The notes: generated by a model not told the origin, from the letters alone. A stretch of DNA of 64,000 nt from Saccharibacillus sp. JS10 (GCF_024436065.1 NZ_JANFNS010000001.1:1116001-1180000), one strand, 5' to 3'. Positions 1 to 8,518 are shown, counted from the stretch's first letter. Numbers and translations are program-made.

Positions 1-738
1 GCTTGCACCTAGCAATACGGAAGGATGTTCACGCGTGGCGCGAATAATTCCAAGCATATAAGACGTTACGGCATCGTTCATATGAACATCGCGCACTTCG
101 CGCTGAATCGAAGCGATCGTTGCCATGTCCGTCACGGCATGAAGCTGATCGGCAGGCTGCCCGATACGGTTGCTGTCGATCAGACTTTTTTCGGTTTCCA
201 TATCCGGATACCCCATATGCAGTTTCATCATAAAACGATCCAGCTGGGCTTCCGGCAATACATAGGTTCCTTCAAAATCAATCGGGTTTTGCGTCGCGCA
301 AAGCATAAACGGATGCGGCAGCGGATGAGTCTCTCCATCGACAGTCACACTGCGCTCTTCCATCGCTTCAAGCAAAGCGGATTGCGTCTTCGTTGTCGCA
401 CGGTTGATCTCATCGGCAAGCAAAATATTCGACATGATCGGACCCGGGCGGAACTGGAAGCGTTCTTCGCGGGGATGATAGATCGACACGCCCGTAATAT
501 CGGTCGGCAATAAGTCGGGATTACACTGAACCCGGCGGTAACCGCCTTCCATCGAACGCGCCAATGCTTTGATCAACTGCGTTTTTCCGGTTCCCGGTAC
601 GTCTTCGATCAATACGTGACCCCCAGCGAGCAGCGCGGTCATTAGCAATTTTATTTCAAAGGTTTTACCCAGTATGCACGATTCAAGATTTGATCGGACT
701 GAGGTAACAATCTGCATGGATTCGGAACTTACGGACAT
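1..738 (-). CDS. MoxR-family AAA ATPase (partial, C-terminus beyond left edge)
   Basis: The first 246 codons of a MoxR-type AAA+ ATPase, cut by the window edge. Visible are a Walker A (EDVPGTGKT, near residue 47), a Walker B (LLADEINR), and the sensor-like CATQNPIDFEGT and LPEAQLDRF segments, the latter typical of MoxR. Such proteins act as cytoplasmic chaperone-like ATPases and are usually followed by a DUF58/VWA protein and a transglutaminase, which would lie outside the window to the left. The ATG at 738 is preceded by TTAGGAGGTTATCC, a strong ribosome binding site. Family assignment is firm; substrate is unknown. Confidence 0.93.
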   Translation of the reverse strand, partial: MSVSSESMQIVTSVRSNLESCILGKTFEIKLLMTALLAGGHVLIEDVPGTGKTQLIKALARSMEGGYRRVQCNPDLLPTDITGVSIYHPREERFQFRPGPIMSNILLADEINRATTKTQSALLEAMEERSVTVDGETHPLPHPFMLCATQNPIDFEGTYVLPEAQLDRFMMKLHMGYPDMETEKSLIDSNRIGQPADQLHAVTDMATIASIQREVRDVHMNDAVTSYMLGIIRATREHPSVLLGAS

Positions 739-869
739 ATGGATAACCTCCTAAGTCATTCTCCTTGTTTACGCCAAAACTTACTTTTTTGATGGTGCTT
801 ATATATTGTACATGATCAAAGCCCTCAACGCACATCCTGTGGTGCAAAAGACAATTTGTTTCCTTGACC

Positions 870-898
870 GTGACAATTGAAAGATCAACCCGCATACT
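870..898 (+). promoter_or_regulatory. Putative sigma-A promoter of the M42 peptidase gene
   Basis: GTGACA at 870-875 and CATACT at 893-898 are separated by 17 bases, close to the sigma-A consensus and about 60 bases before the peptidase start. Found by eye only. Confidence 0.45.
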
Positions 899-960
899 AG
901 AAGGGTAGGAAACGCGAAGATTTTCGCGTTTCGGATTTCCAGACGAGGAGCGTGTACAGC

Positions 961-2034
961 ATGAATAACGAAACATTGGCTTTGTTTAAAGAGTTAACGG
1001 AATTTCCGGCAGCACCCGGTTACGAGCGGGATTTGCGTGCCTTAGTGAAAAACAAACTGTCGGCGTATACCGAAGAATTCGTACAAGATCGAATCGGCAG
1101 TCTGTTTGGAGTAAAGCGTGGACCAGAAAACAGCCCAAAAGTCATGGTTGCCGGACACTTTGACGAAGTCGGTTTTCTTGTTAACGGAATTACCGAGACT
1201 GGATTGGTTCGTTTTCAACCGCTTGGCGGTTGGTGGAGTCAAGTCGTACTCGGTCAGCGCCTTCAGATCATTACCGAAAATGGCCCTGTAGTTGGCGTTG
1301 TCGGCTCTACACCGAAGCATTTGCTCGGTGAAGCTGAAGCGAGTCGCCCTGTTGATCTCAAAACGATGTATATCGACTTGGGTGCAGATGATCGCGCGGA
1401 AACCGAAAGCTTCGGCATCAAAATCGGTCAACAAATTTTGCCGATTTGCGAGTTCACTCCTTTATCCAATCCCAAAAAAATCATGGCAAAAGCTTGGGAT
1501 AACCGTTACGGCGTCGGGCTTGCGATTGAACTCATGAAAGAACTTCACGGCGAGCAGCTTCCTAACACGTTGTACAGCGGAGCTACGGTGCAAGAAGAAG
1601 TCGGGCTTCGCGGAGCCAGAACCGCAGCGAATATGATCCAACCGGATATTTTCTTCGCGCTTGATTGTAGTGCGGCGAACGATATGACCGGTGATCGCAA
1701 CTTGTTTGGACACCTCGGTCAAGGCGCTTTACTGCGTATTTTCGATCCTACGATGATTACGCACAAAGGCTTGCTTGAATATGTACAAGATACGGCTTCG
1801 ACACATAAAGTCAAAGTTCAACCGTTCATCTCTCCAGGCGGCACAGACGCAGGTCAAGTTCATCTTAGCGGAATCGGCGTTCCTTCGACGGTGATCGGGA
1901 TTTGCGGACGATATATCCATACGTCGTCTTCGATCATTCATACCGATGATTACGCAGCAGCCAAAGAACTTCTGATCCGTTTGGTTCGCGGTTTGGATCG
2001 TACAACCCTAAATACGATTATCGAACGCGCATAA
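961..2034 (+). CDS. M42 family metallopeptidase (glutamyl/deblocking aminopeptidase type)
   Basis: A 357-residue cytoplasmic co-catalytic metallo-aminopeptidase of family M42 (YsdC/FrvX/TET type). Expected metal ligands and catalytic residues are visible in order: His66 in AGHFDEVGF, Asp in WDNRYG, the Glu pair in QEEVGLRGA, Asp in ALDCSAAND, and a C-terminal His in SSIIHTDD. The family forms large dodecameric peptidases that trim short peptides; the exact side-chain preference cannot be read here. ATG at 961 is chosen because GAGGAG at 945-950 is well spaced for it, whereas an in-frame GTG at 952 would touch the ribosome binding site. Confidence 0.93.
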   Translation: MNNETLALFKELTEFPAAPGYERDLRALVKNKLSAYTEEFVQDRIGSLFGVKRGPENSPKVMVAGHFDEVGFLVNGITETGLVRFQPLGGWWSQVVLGQRLQIITENGPVVGVVGSTPKHLLGEAEASRPVDLKTMYIDLGADDRAETESFGIKIGQQILPICEFTPLSNPKKIMAKAWDNRYGVGLAIELMKELHGEQLPNTLYSGATVQEEVGLRGARTAANMIQPDIFFALDCSAANDMTGDRNLFGHLGQGALLRIFDPTMITHKGLLEYVQDTASTHKVKVQPFISPGGTDAGQVHLSGIGVPSTVIGICGRYIHTSSSIIHTDDYAAAKELLIRLVRGLDRTTLNTIIERA

Positions 2035-2149
2035 TGTCAACTGAAATCGTGTGAATGATTAAAAAATTTATTTTTTTTTAATCTTTAAGTCTAAAAAACT
2101 ATCAGAAAAAGATCATCCCGTCCGATATAAGTCTTAAGGGGTGGTTTTA

Positions 2150-2407
2150 GTGGCAACTAAAGGACAAACGTTTTGCAAATACAGTTATGAAACCAAGTTA
2201 AAAGCTGTTCAAATGCGTATGGATGGAATGACGAAAAAGCAGGTGGCAAAAGAGCTGGGCATCTACGATCTCAATCGTCTAAAAATTTGGATGCGTAAAT
2301 ATAAAGCCCAAGGCGAACTAGGTCTAATAGACCACAGAGGTAGACGGGAAGATTCACTTATGGAGTCTGACTTTGCTGAAGCCGAGCTAACTGCGCAAAG
2401 CGTTTAA
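2150..2407 (+). CDS. Orphan helix-turn-helix protein of IS3 OrfA type
   Basis: An 85-residue basic protein with the helix-turn-helix arrangement of IS3-family OrfA transposase subunits: YSYETKLKAVQMRMDGM, then KKQVAKELGI and a WMRKYKAQGELGL segment. No OrfB with a DDE domain follows and no terminal repeats were seen, so this is not a complete insertion sequence. It may be a remnant or a retained DNA-binding gene. The GTG at 2150 follows AAGGGGTGG with sensible spacing; a GTG at 2141 is also in frame but abuts the ribosome binding site. Whether it is expressed cannot be judged. Confidence 0.6.
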   Translation: MATKGQTFCKYSYETKLKAVQMRMDGMTKKQVAKELGIYDLNRLKIWMRKYKAQGELGLIDHRGRREDSLMESDFAEAELTAQSV

Positions 2408-2443
2408 TGACCGGTTCAACGATTTTTTTGGTGCGTCATGCGC

Positions 2444-2498
2444 AAAAAGCGGCAAACCCGAATACAAGCTGATCTCCAGCACGGGAACGCCGCTTTTT
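2444..2498. terminator. Weak inverted repeat, possible terminator
   Basis: AAAAAGCGGC at 2444-2453 is complementary to GCCGCTTTTT at 2489-2498 with a long 35-base loop. The T-run lies within the arm, so it could terminate transcription from the small HTH gene, but the loop is long and the call is weak. Confidence 0.3.
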
Positions 2499-2527
2499 GG
2501 CGTGTCTGAAGGAGGTATCTCGATCTG

Positions 2528-3256
2528 ATGTTGACGTCTTTTTTCTCTTCAAATGTTGAAGATCCGTTTTCCGCATTTTCTTCAGCCCATATTATCGCTT
2601 TGAGTTTATTTGTCGTAGCTGCTATCTTTATGTTTACTTTTCGACATACAATCCGTAATCATGCAAAATTCGCTTTTATTCTGCGCTGGGTGCTGATCGG
2701 TATTCTTGTCATCGCGGAAGTTTCTTTACATATCTGGTATATCGTCACCGATGTATGGAATGCTCGTTATACGTTACCTCTTGAATTATGCAGCCTGATG
2801 CTTCTTGCTTCGATTATCATGCTGATGAGTCGTAGCCAATTTTTAGCCGGTGTTGTCTTTTTTGCTGGTATTGGCGGAGCGCTTCAAGCTTTATTGACAC
2901 CTAACCTTGCTTACGACTATCCGCATTTTCGTTTTATTCAATTTTTTGTTGCACATGCAGCTATTATATTGTCCGCGCTCTACATGGTCTGGATCGAAAA
3001 GTTCCGTCCGACTTGGCGAACGATCTTGACCGCAATGCTTTCGCTAAACATCATCGCTCTGATCGTATATGGACTGGATTGGTTATTGGACGCCAACTAT
3101 ATGTTTCTTCGTCACAAACCGGATACGCCGTCCATTCTGGATCTATTCGGTGAATATCCGCTTTATTTACTCGTTGAAGAATTGCTTGCTTTATTTACGT
3201 TCACAACGTTGTATCTCGTCTTTTTCGTGATTCCTGACGCATGGCGACGCAAATAG
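2528..3256 (+). CDS. YwaF-like integral membrane protein (TIGR02206 family)
   Basis: A 242-residue protein with about six hydrophobic segments (near residues 20-38, 50-70, 80-102, 104-122, 132-154, 165-185 and a C-terminal one) and few charged loops. The pattern RYTLPLELCSLMLLASI followed by a PHFRFIQFFVAHAAII segment is typical of the TIGR02206/YwaF family, whose function is not established. The ATG at 2528 is preceded by GAAGGAGGTATC. It is convergent with the next gene, leaving only 8 bases between them. Membrane location is secure; role unknown. Confidence 0.85.
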   Translation: MLTSFFSSNVEDPFSAFSSAHIIALSLFVVAAIFMFTFRHTIRNHAKFAFILRWVLIGILVIAEVSLHIWYIVTDVWNARYTLPLELCSLMLLASIIMLMSRSQFLAGVVFFAGIGGALQALLTPNLAYDYPHFRFIQFFVAHAAIILSALYMVWIEKFRPTWRTILTAMLSLNIIALIVYGLDWLLDANYMFLRHKPDTPSILDLFGEYPLYLLVEELLALFTFTTLYLVFFVIPDAWRRK

Positions 3257-3264
3257 TTGGCTGA

Positions 3265-4050
3265 TTACAGCAATGATTCTGCGCCGTCTACATAGACTTC
3301 GGTGCCACTTACATGCGAAGAATCATCCGAAGTCAAAAACAAAACGAGCTGCGCCACTTGTTCCGGTTTGCCAGGGCCTTTTTCGAGCGGATGACTACCT
3401 TCGGGATATTCAACCGGGATTCTGATTTCTTTCAGGTCATCGCTCGGGAATGTGTTTTTACTAATGTTCGTTTCGATTGCGCCTGGGCAGATCACGTTCA
3501 CGCGGATTTTGTAACGAGCCAGTTCAAGCGCCGCCATTTTTGCAAAAGCGACTTGACCGGCTTTGGACGAAGAATAAGCCGAAAATCCAGTGCCTGAAAA
3601 GGTACGGTTACCGTTGATTGAACTGGTGATCACGACGCTACCGCCTTGTTTTTTCAAATATGGGATCGCATATTTTACCGTAGCGAAAGTTCCACGGAGG
3701 TTCGTTTCGAGCGTGCGGTTCCAATCTTCGATCTCCATCGTCTCGATCGGAGCTGCCGCACCATTGATTCCGGCATTTGCAAATACGGTGTCGATCGTTC
3801 CCCATAACTCTCCGACTTGCTTGATCGCGGCTTGTACGTCCTGTGGCTTGGAGACGTCACATTCGATCGCGATTGCTTCGCCTCCGGCTTGCTGGATCTC
3901 CGCTTGAGTTTCTTTTGCTGAATCGGTCGTGAGTTCGAGCAAAGCGACTTTGGCGCCTTCTGCGGCTAAAAGAATAGCACTTGCTTTTCCGATTCCTGAT
4001 CCTGCTCCTGTAACTACAGCTACTTTGCCTGCCATTCTTCCTGTCGCCAT
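3265..4050 (-). CDS. SDR family NAD(P)-dependent oxidoreductase
   Basis: A 261-residue classical short-chain dehydrogenase/reductase. The Rossmann motif TGAGSGIG is near residue 15, NAGI near 93, the catalytic Ser lies in VITSSING and the Tyr/Lys pair in AYSSSKAG, and a C-terminal GTEVYVDGAESLL closes the fold. The family reduces or oxidises alcohols and ketones with NAD(P)(H); the substrate here is unknown (FabG-like and glucose-1-dehydrogenase-like members look alike). ATG at 4050 follows GGGGAGG. The upstream 400 bases hold an intergenic repeat rather than a partner gene. Confidence 0.9.
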   Translation of the reverse strand: MATGRMAGKVAVVTGAGSGIGKASAILLAAEGAKVALLELTTDSAKETQAEIQQAGGEAIAIECDVSKPQDVQAAIKQVGELWGTIDTVFANAGINGAAAPIETMEIEDWNRTLETNLRGTFATVKYAIPYLKKQGGSVVITSSINGNRTFSGTGFSAYSSSKAGQVAFAKMAALELARYKIRVNVICPGAIETNISKNTFPSDDLKEIRIPVEYPEGSHPLEKGPGKPEQVAQLVLFLTSDDSSHVSGTEVYVDGAESLL

Positions 4051-4167
4051 ATGGTGATCCTCCCCATTTTTCTAGAATAGATGGTTGAATTTGGTTTCCT
4101 CATGTATCGGTAACCTTTCTAGGTTGGTCTGAAACCGCTTACGAATACGTTTTAGGGAGGCGCGGAT

Positions 4168-4298
4168 CGAATAATTCGTTACGGTCGCTTGTTGAACTCA
4201 GGAAAATGGATTGAAATTGTAAGGGATTTTCCCGAATAGCGGTGCAAATTTAACGGTAGACTACCGGAAAATCTGCACCACAAAGGCGAACATTTTAA
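4168..4298 (+). repeat. Dispersed structured intergenic repeat, copy A
   Basis: Shares sequence blocks with copies at 10644-10743 and, inverted, 21597-21736: AATTCGTTACGGTCGCTTG at 4173-4191, GGAAAATGGATTG at 4201-4213, and CAAAGGCGAACATTTT at 4281-4296. An internal hairpin pairs 4201-4207 (GGAAAAT) with 4226-4232 (ATTTTCC). Between this hairpin and the CAAAGGCG block lies an extra 39-base near-palindrome (4241-4279) absent from the other copies. Together with its flanks this explains the otherwise gene-free interval 4051-4451. The nature of the element is unknown. Confidence 0.7.
4241..4279. repeat. 39-base imperfect palindrome nested in repeat copy A
   Basis: GGTGCAAATTTAACGGTAG at 4241-4259 is nearly the reverse complement of the right half ending TGCACC at 4279, with a centre of about two bases. 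It interrupts the repeat between its hairpin and its conserved CAAAGGCG block. No T-run follows, so it is not a normal terminator. Confidence 0.65.
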
Positions 4299-4410
4299 GC
4301 CTATGCTTCCGAAGTATCTTTTCTTTGAAAAGATTTTATTGCACTAAATTTCTCTCTCCGCTTAGGTTGAGTTGGGAGTGAATTTTAGATCAAAAAATTT
4401 TAGGTCAAAA

Positions 4411-4447
4411 CAAAAAAGGTACGGGACATTTTTTTGTCCGCACCTTT
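4411..4447 (-). terminator. Rho-independent terminator of the flavodoxin-fold oxidoreductase gene
   Basis: Read on the minus strand, an AAAAAAGGTGCGGACA arm pairs with TGTCCCGTACCTTTTTT around a short T-rich loop and ends in a T-run, directly after the stop codon at 4452. Confidence 0.85.
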
Positions 4448-4451
4448 TTTA

Positions 4452-5045
4452 TTAATTATTGAATACTTTTTCTTGGGAGTATTCGAGTCCAGAGCGGTAG
4501 GCTTGTTCTAGCAAAAGTCGATAGTGTTCGGGTTCATTGTCTTCTGTTTCATAAAGGAATTCGACTTTGGAATTGGATACGCCGCAGTAATCTGCGATGC
4601 CGATATTCAGGAGTGTCTGAATAGACTCGCCGTAATTGCGTTTATCCATCTGTTCTTTCGATACGCCTGCGAGAGCTAACCACAGGATCTTCTGATGATG
4701 AAGTTGGTTTGTACCATAGGCGAATCCGTTATTCATCACCCGATCGATATATCCTTTGAGCATGGCAGGAAGATGCCACCACCAGATCGGGAAAACGAAT
4801 GTGATCGCGTCATGTTTTCTCAGACGCTCCATTTCCGCTTCGACTTGCGGCGAAAAGTTATGGTTGGGCGTATTATGCTGAGCAGGCTCATCGATCCCTT
4901 GTAGTAGGGGATCAAAGCCGATTCGGTGCAAATCGAGTATCTCGTACGTATGCCCCGCATCGGTTAAGCCTTGAGCAAAACGCTGCGCAGCCTGAAAAGT
5001 CAATGAGTCTGTTCTCGGATGTGAAACGACGATTAATACGTTCAT
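4452..5045 (-). CDS. NAD(P)H-dependent oxidoreductase, flavodoxin-2 fold
   Basis: A 197-residue protein of the MdaB/KefF/NQO type. The N-terminus MNVLIVVSHPRTDSLT is the FMN/FAD phosphate-binding loop, and FVFPIWWWHLPAMLKGYIDR is the conserved WW(x)P segment of quinone reductases. It probably performs two-electron reduction of quinones or other electrophiles in the cytoplasm. It is divergent from an HxlR regulator, a common pairing in which the regulator senses reactive electrophiles. That link is inference from context. The ATG at 5045 has only a weak ribosome binding site (GAGGGGTTACAGCGAT). Confidence 0.88.
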   Translation of the reverse strand: MNVLIVVSHPRTDSLTFQAAQRFAQGLTDAGHTYEILDLHRIGFDPLLQGIDEPAQHNTPNHNFSPQVEAEMERLRKHDAITFVFPIWWWHLPAMLKGYIDRVMNNGFAYGTNQLHHQKILWLALAGVSKEQMDKRNYGESIQTLLNIGIADYCGVSNSKVEFLYETEDNEPEHYRLLLEQAYRSGLEYSQEKVFNN

Positions 5046-5081
5046 ATCGCTGTAACCCCTCGCTTTCTAAACCTGTTTGGA

Positions 5082-5177
5082 TAGTCATCTTATCGCTCTG
5101 ATGCTATTATAAACACGGCTAGAGTATCCCGGAAGTACGCACTTTAATGTGCCCTAGGAACATTAAAGTGCCCTAGG
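5082..5177. promoter_or_regulatory. Divergent promoter region with HxlR-type operator
   Basis: For the leftward gene a TATAAT -10 is read at 5111-5106 with a poor -35. For hxlR, TAGTCA at 5082-5087 and TATTAT at 5105-5110 are 17 bases apart. At 5140-5170 lies an inverted repeat, CACTTTAATGTG and CATTAAAGTG around CCCTAGGAA. The decamer GTGCCCTAGG is also directly repeated at 5149-5158 and 5168-5177. This is the obvious binding site for the adjacent HxlR protein. Confidence 0.65.
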
Positions 5178-5196
5178 CATACAGGAGGAATGACCA

Positions 5197-5568
5197 ATGA
5201 ACGAACAGACAGAACCCCATTCACCGAAAAAATACCGAGTCGGCGTAGAAGCGGCACTGGAAGTCATGGGCGGCAAATGGAAGCCACTCATAATCTACCA
5301 TCTGATAGATGGCGCCAAGCGAACATCCGAACTCCGTAGACTGATGCCCGATATTACGCAAAAGATGCTCACCGCCCAGCTCCGAGCGCTTGAAAAAGAC
5401 GATATTATTATTCGCAATGCATACAACGAAATTCCGCCTAGAGTCGATTACGAACTCACGCCTTACGGTAAAAGTCTTAAGCCTGCGCTGGATCTGCTGT
5501 GTTATTGGGGCGAAGAACATCTGGATAAAGTACATGGCGATAAATCCAAAGTATTGGAAGACTTTTAA
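5197..5568 (+). CDS. HxlR family winged helix-turn-helix regulator
   Basis: A 123-residue one-domain regulator. The stretch ALEVMGGKWKPLIIYHLIDG with RTSELRRLMPDITQKMLTAQLRALEKD is the HxlR signature, followed by the wing YELTPYGKSLKPAL. HxlR proteins bind as dimers to palindromes in front of neighbouring detoxification or redox genes. No conserved Cys is visible in the N-terminal arm, so a cysteine-based electrophile sensor of the YodB type is not obvious. ATG 5197 follows AGGAGGAATGACC. It likely controls itself and the divergent oxidoreductase. Confidence 0.93.
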   Translation: MNEQTEPHSPKKYRVGVEAALEVMGGKWKPLIIYHLIDGAKRTSELRRLMPDITQKMLTAQLRALEKDDIIIRNAYNEIPPRVDYELTPYGKSLKPALDLLCYWGEEHLDKVHGDKSKVLEDF

Positions 5569-5601
5569 GTTAATCTATCCGCTCCGACTAAATGTTTTTC
5601 G

Positions 5602-7353
5602 TTATCGTTTTCGATAAACCAACGATTGATACGGAAGTAGATCAACCTTTATAGGGTCTTCTTTTTTAGAAAAAACAGAATGCGTCAATACATCGGCTTT
5701 AGGATGGCTAATCAGACATTCCCCTTCTTCCCAGACGAAAGACCATTTGGCGTCGATAAGGCAGGTCTGCGGTTGGTCGGAGAAGTTTAGGATAATCAGC
5801 CAAGTTTCTTGTTCGTAGGTTCGCGTATAAGCAAGAATCCATTCTTCTTCAATAGGCAGCATATCCAAGTCGCCTTTGGTGAGAATAGGCGATTCTCGGC
5901 GAAATTGAATCAGACGACGATAATGATGAAAAACAGAATGTGGATCGCTACGTTCGGCTTCCGCATTGAACTCTTTCCCTTGCGGGCTCATCGGAATCCA
6001 CGGCTCTACCTCGGAAAATCCTGCGTATTCTCCTCCTGTCCAGTGCATAGGCGAACGTGCGCCGTCTCGACTACGCGCGTGAAAACTTGCCAAAATTTCT
6101 TTTTCCGATTCTCCGGCTTGGATTCGTCTGTGGTATGCCGATAATGTGCCTTTGTCTCGATATTGATCAGGATGATCATAATCGGCGTTTGGCATCCCAA
6201 GTTCTTCGCCTTGATAGACGATCGGCGTTCCGGGAAGCGTATGCAAAAAAGTTCCGATTGCTTTGGCGGCAGCTACGTTTAATGCTTTTCCTTCTGCCCC
6301 GCCTATTTCGGACACATCGCCGAATAGAGTACCGATCATGCGAGGATGGTCATGCGTATTCAAATACAGCGCATAAGCGCCTTTTCCGAATACGTTTTTG
6401 TACCAACGCACAATACTTTCTTTTAATAACTCAGGCGACCAGTGAGGATCGTTTTTCCACGGATGACCATAATCTTTGCCGATACGAATCATTTCCATTT
6501 GCAGCACCATATCCAGCTCTTTGCGCTCGGGCGCAGTATAAAGGATCACTTCGTCCATCGTCACTGTAGGCGCTTCGCCCAATGTTAAGGTTCCCGGAAC
6601 CCGTCCGAATGTAGCTTCATGTAATTCTTGCAAAAACTCATGGATCTTCGGGCCGTTTTTATAAAACTGCTGACCTTTTGGATGTCTGGCATCGTCAGGC
6701 GCATCGGGGAAATCTGGATGTTTGGAGATCATATTGATCGCATCCAACCGAAATCCGTCTACTCCTTTATCGAGCCAAAAATTAATCATCGTATAGAGTT
6801 CTTCCCGCATCTTCTTATTTTCCCAATTCAGATCCGGTTGTTTTTTATCGAAAATATGTAAATAGTATTCGCCTGTCTCTTCCTCCCATTCCCATGCCGA
6901 ATCTTCGGAAAAAGATCGCCAGTTATTGGGAGGTTCACCGTTGCTGCTTGGAGGTTGCCAAATATAATAGTCCCGATACGGATTGGTTTTGGACGATCGG
7001 GATTGTTCAAACCATGAATGTTCATCCGATGTATGGTTCAAAACAAGATCCATCATCAATTTGATGTCGTGTTCATGCAATTTTGCGATCAACTCTTCCA
7101 ACTGCTCCATCGTGCCGTACGCGTCGTGAATTTTGTAGTAATCACGGATATCGTATCCGTTATCTTCCATAGGCGAATCGCAGATCGGACCGATCCAGAC
7201 CGCGCTGATTCCCAGCTCAGCCAAATACTCCACTTGCGCAAGCATTCCTCCCAGATCTCCCCAACCATCACCGTTACTGTCTTTGAAACTAGGGGGATAC
7301 AGTTGATAAATTACACCTTCCAGCTTTGCTTTTGCTTGGTCTGTTGATCCCAT
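5602..7353 (-). CDS. GH13 alpha-glucosidase / oligo-1,6-glucosidase-like
   Basis: A 583-residue glycoside hydrolase family 13 enzyme. The opening GVIYQLYPPSF and GDLGGMLAQVEYLAELGISAVWIGPI segments are those of oligo-1,6-glucosidases and alpha-glucosidases. Catalytic residues are visible: nucleophile Asp204 in GFRLDAINMI, acid/base Glu260 in TLGEAP, and Asp335 in LNTHDHPRM; the calcium/substrate motif DLVLNHTSDEH is present. No signal peptide, so it acts in the cytoplasm on imported isomalto- or malto-oligosaccharides or trehalose-type sugars; the bond preference is not certain. ATG 7353 follows GCGAGGAGGAGAG. It is divergent from the Gfo/Idh operon. Confidence 0.9.
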   Translation of the reverse strand: MGSTDQAKAKLEGVIYQLYPPSFKDSNGDGWGDLGGMLAQVEYLAELGISAVWIGPICDSPMEDNGYDIRDYYKIHDAYGTMEQLEELIAKLHEHDIKLMMDLVLNHTSDEHSWFEQSRSSKTNPYRDYYIWQPPSSNGEPPNNWRSFSEDSAWEWEEETGEYYLHIFDKKQPDLNWENKKMREELYTMINFWLDKGVDGFRLDAINMISKHPDFPDAPDDARHPKGQQFYKNGPKIHEFLQELHEATFGRVPGTLTLGEAPTVTMDEVILYTAPERKELDMVLQMEMIRIGKDYGHPWKNDPHWSPELLKESIVRWYKNVFGKGAYALYLNTHDHPRMIGTLFGDVSEIGGAEGKALNVAAAKAIGTFLHTLPGTPIVYQGEELGMPNADYDHPDQYRDKGTLSAYHRRIQAGESEKEILASFHARSRDGARSPMHWTGGEYAGFSEVEPWIPMSPQGKEFNAEAERSDPHSVFHHYRRLIQFRRESPILTKGDLDMLPIEEEWILAYTRTYEQETWLIILNFSDQPQTCLIDAKWSFVWEEGECLISHPKADVLTHSVFSKKEDPIKVDLLPYQSLVYRKR

Positions 7354-7528
7354 CTCTCTCCTCCTCGCTGTTCTTGTTAGGGGATAACCTTAAATTCGTC
7401 TCGCTAAACGTCGTGTCGTCATATTGAAGGTTAAATGTCGCAACGTTTTAGTGAATCTGGTAGTTGTGTATGCTATTTTAAGTAGGGAATGTCAGAATAT
7501 TGGACACGACGCATAGGAGGGAAACATC

Positions 7529-8518
7529 TTGAAAATTCGTATAGGTAAAGTAAGTCTTTGGCATGTGCATGCTTGGGATTATATCGCTCAAGCGCAAGAA
7601 CATCCGGATACCGAGATTGCAGCGGTTTGGGACGAAGTTCCGCAGCGTGGACGTGAAGCCGCTGAGCGACTAGGTGTACCTTTTCACGAAACTTTAGAAG
7701 ATTTACTCGCTTCCGACGATGTAGACGCCGTCATTATCGATGCTCCAACAAACCGTCACGAAGAAGTCATTGTCGCTTCTGCTCGTGCAGGCAAACATAT
7801 TTTCACAGAAAAAGTCATTGCTCAGACCGAAGCCGAAGTAGACCGTATCCTTGCAGAAGTCGAAAAGTATGGAGTCAAATTGACGGTCTCCCTGCCTCGA
7901 TTGAACGATGGCTATACGCTCGCGATTCAAGATATTTTACAGCGCGAATTACTAGGCACAGTTACTTACGTTCGCGTCCGACTGTCGCATGACGGGGCTT
8001 TGGCAAACTGGCTTCCTGAACATTTCTATAACGCAGAACAATGCGGCGGCGGTGCTTTGATCGATCTGGGTTGTCATCCGATGTATTTGTCTGCGCTATT
8101 CTTAGGTCAGCCGATTACAGCGGTCAGCGCCAATTTCGGGTATATCACCGGCAAAGAAGTCGAAGACAACGCGCTTGCTACTTTGTTTACCGCTTCTGGC
8201 GCAATTGCTTCGGTGGAAGCCGGATTCGTCAATCCATACTCGCCTTTTACGGTTGAGGTTCACGGTATAGAAGGTACCGTACTGTATGGAACACCGGATA
8301 ACCAATTGCTGCTGCGTTCGAAAAAAGATCCTCAAGCAACCGAATGGACGCCTCAATCGATCCCTGATCCTAAAGTGAGCGCTTTTGAACAATGGGTCTC
8401 CCATATCCAAAAAGATACAATCGCTTCGGAAAATATTGCGATAGCGGCGCAGCTTACCCGTCTGATGGAAGCTGCGAATAGATCGGCAAAAACCGGTAGC
8501 GCCGAACGTTTGATATGA
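7529..8518 (+). CDS. Gfo/Idh/MocA family oxidoreductase with atypical nucleotide-binding loop
   Basis: A 329-residue member of the Gfo/Idh/MocA sugar and inositol dehydrogenase family. The TTG start at 7529 is supported by TAGGAGGGAAACATC. The N-terminus reads IGKVSLWHVHAWDY in place of the usual GxGxxG loop. The EKP motif is replaced by TEKV, although its Lys, which normally binds cofactor and substrate, is retained. The second domain contains GGGALIDLGCHPMYL, matching the family's catalytic His segment. It overlaps the AraC gene by four bases (ATGA), so the three genes to 10595 are translationally coupled. Substrate is unknown. Confidence 0.85.
   Translation: MKIRIGKVSLWHVHAWDYIAQAQEHPDTEIAAVWDEVPQRGREAAERLGVPFHETLEDLLASDDVDAVIIDAPTNRHEEVIVASARAGKHIFTEKVIAQTEAEVDRILAEVEKYGVKLTVSLPRLNDGYTLAIQDILQRELLGTVTYVRVRLSHDGALANWLPEHFYNAEQCGGGALIDLGCHPMYLSALFLGQPITAVSANFGYITGKEVEDNALATLFTASGAIASVEAGFVNPYSPFTVEVHGIEGTVLYGTPDNQLLLRSKKDPQATEWTPQSIPDPKVSAFEQWVSHIQKDTIASENIAIAAQLTRLMEAANRSAKTGSAERLI

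Noticed and set aside
683-976. Short frame on the minus strand overlapping the MoxR and M42 starts
   Set aside because: It crosses the intergenic promoter region in a different frame from MoxR and has no homologous look.
5599-5617. Small perfect hairpin GTTATCG/CGATAA(C) at the GH13 stop codon
   Set aside because: Short stem without a T-run on either strand; it may be chance and was not called a terminator.
7380-7470. Possible catabolite-responsive (cre) site upstream of the GH13 gene
   Set aside because: The sequence around CAACGTTTTAG does not match the cre consensus well enough to report.
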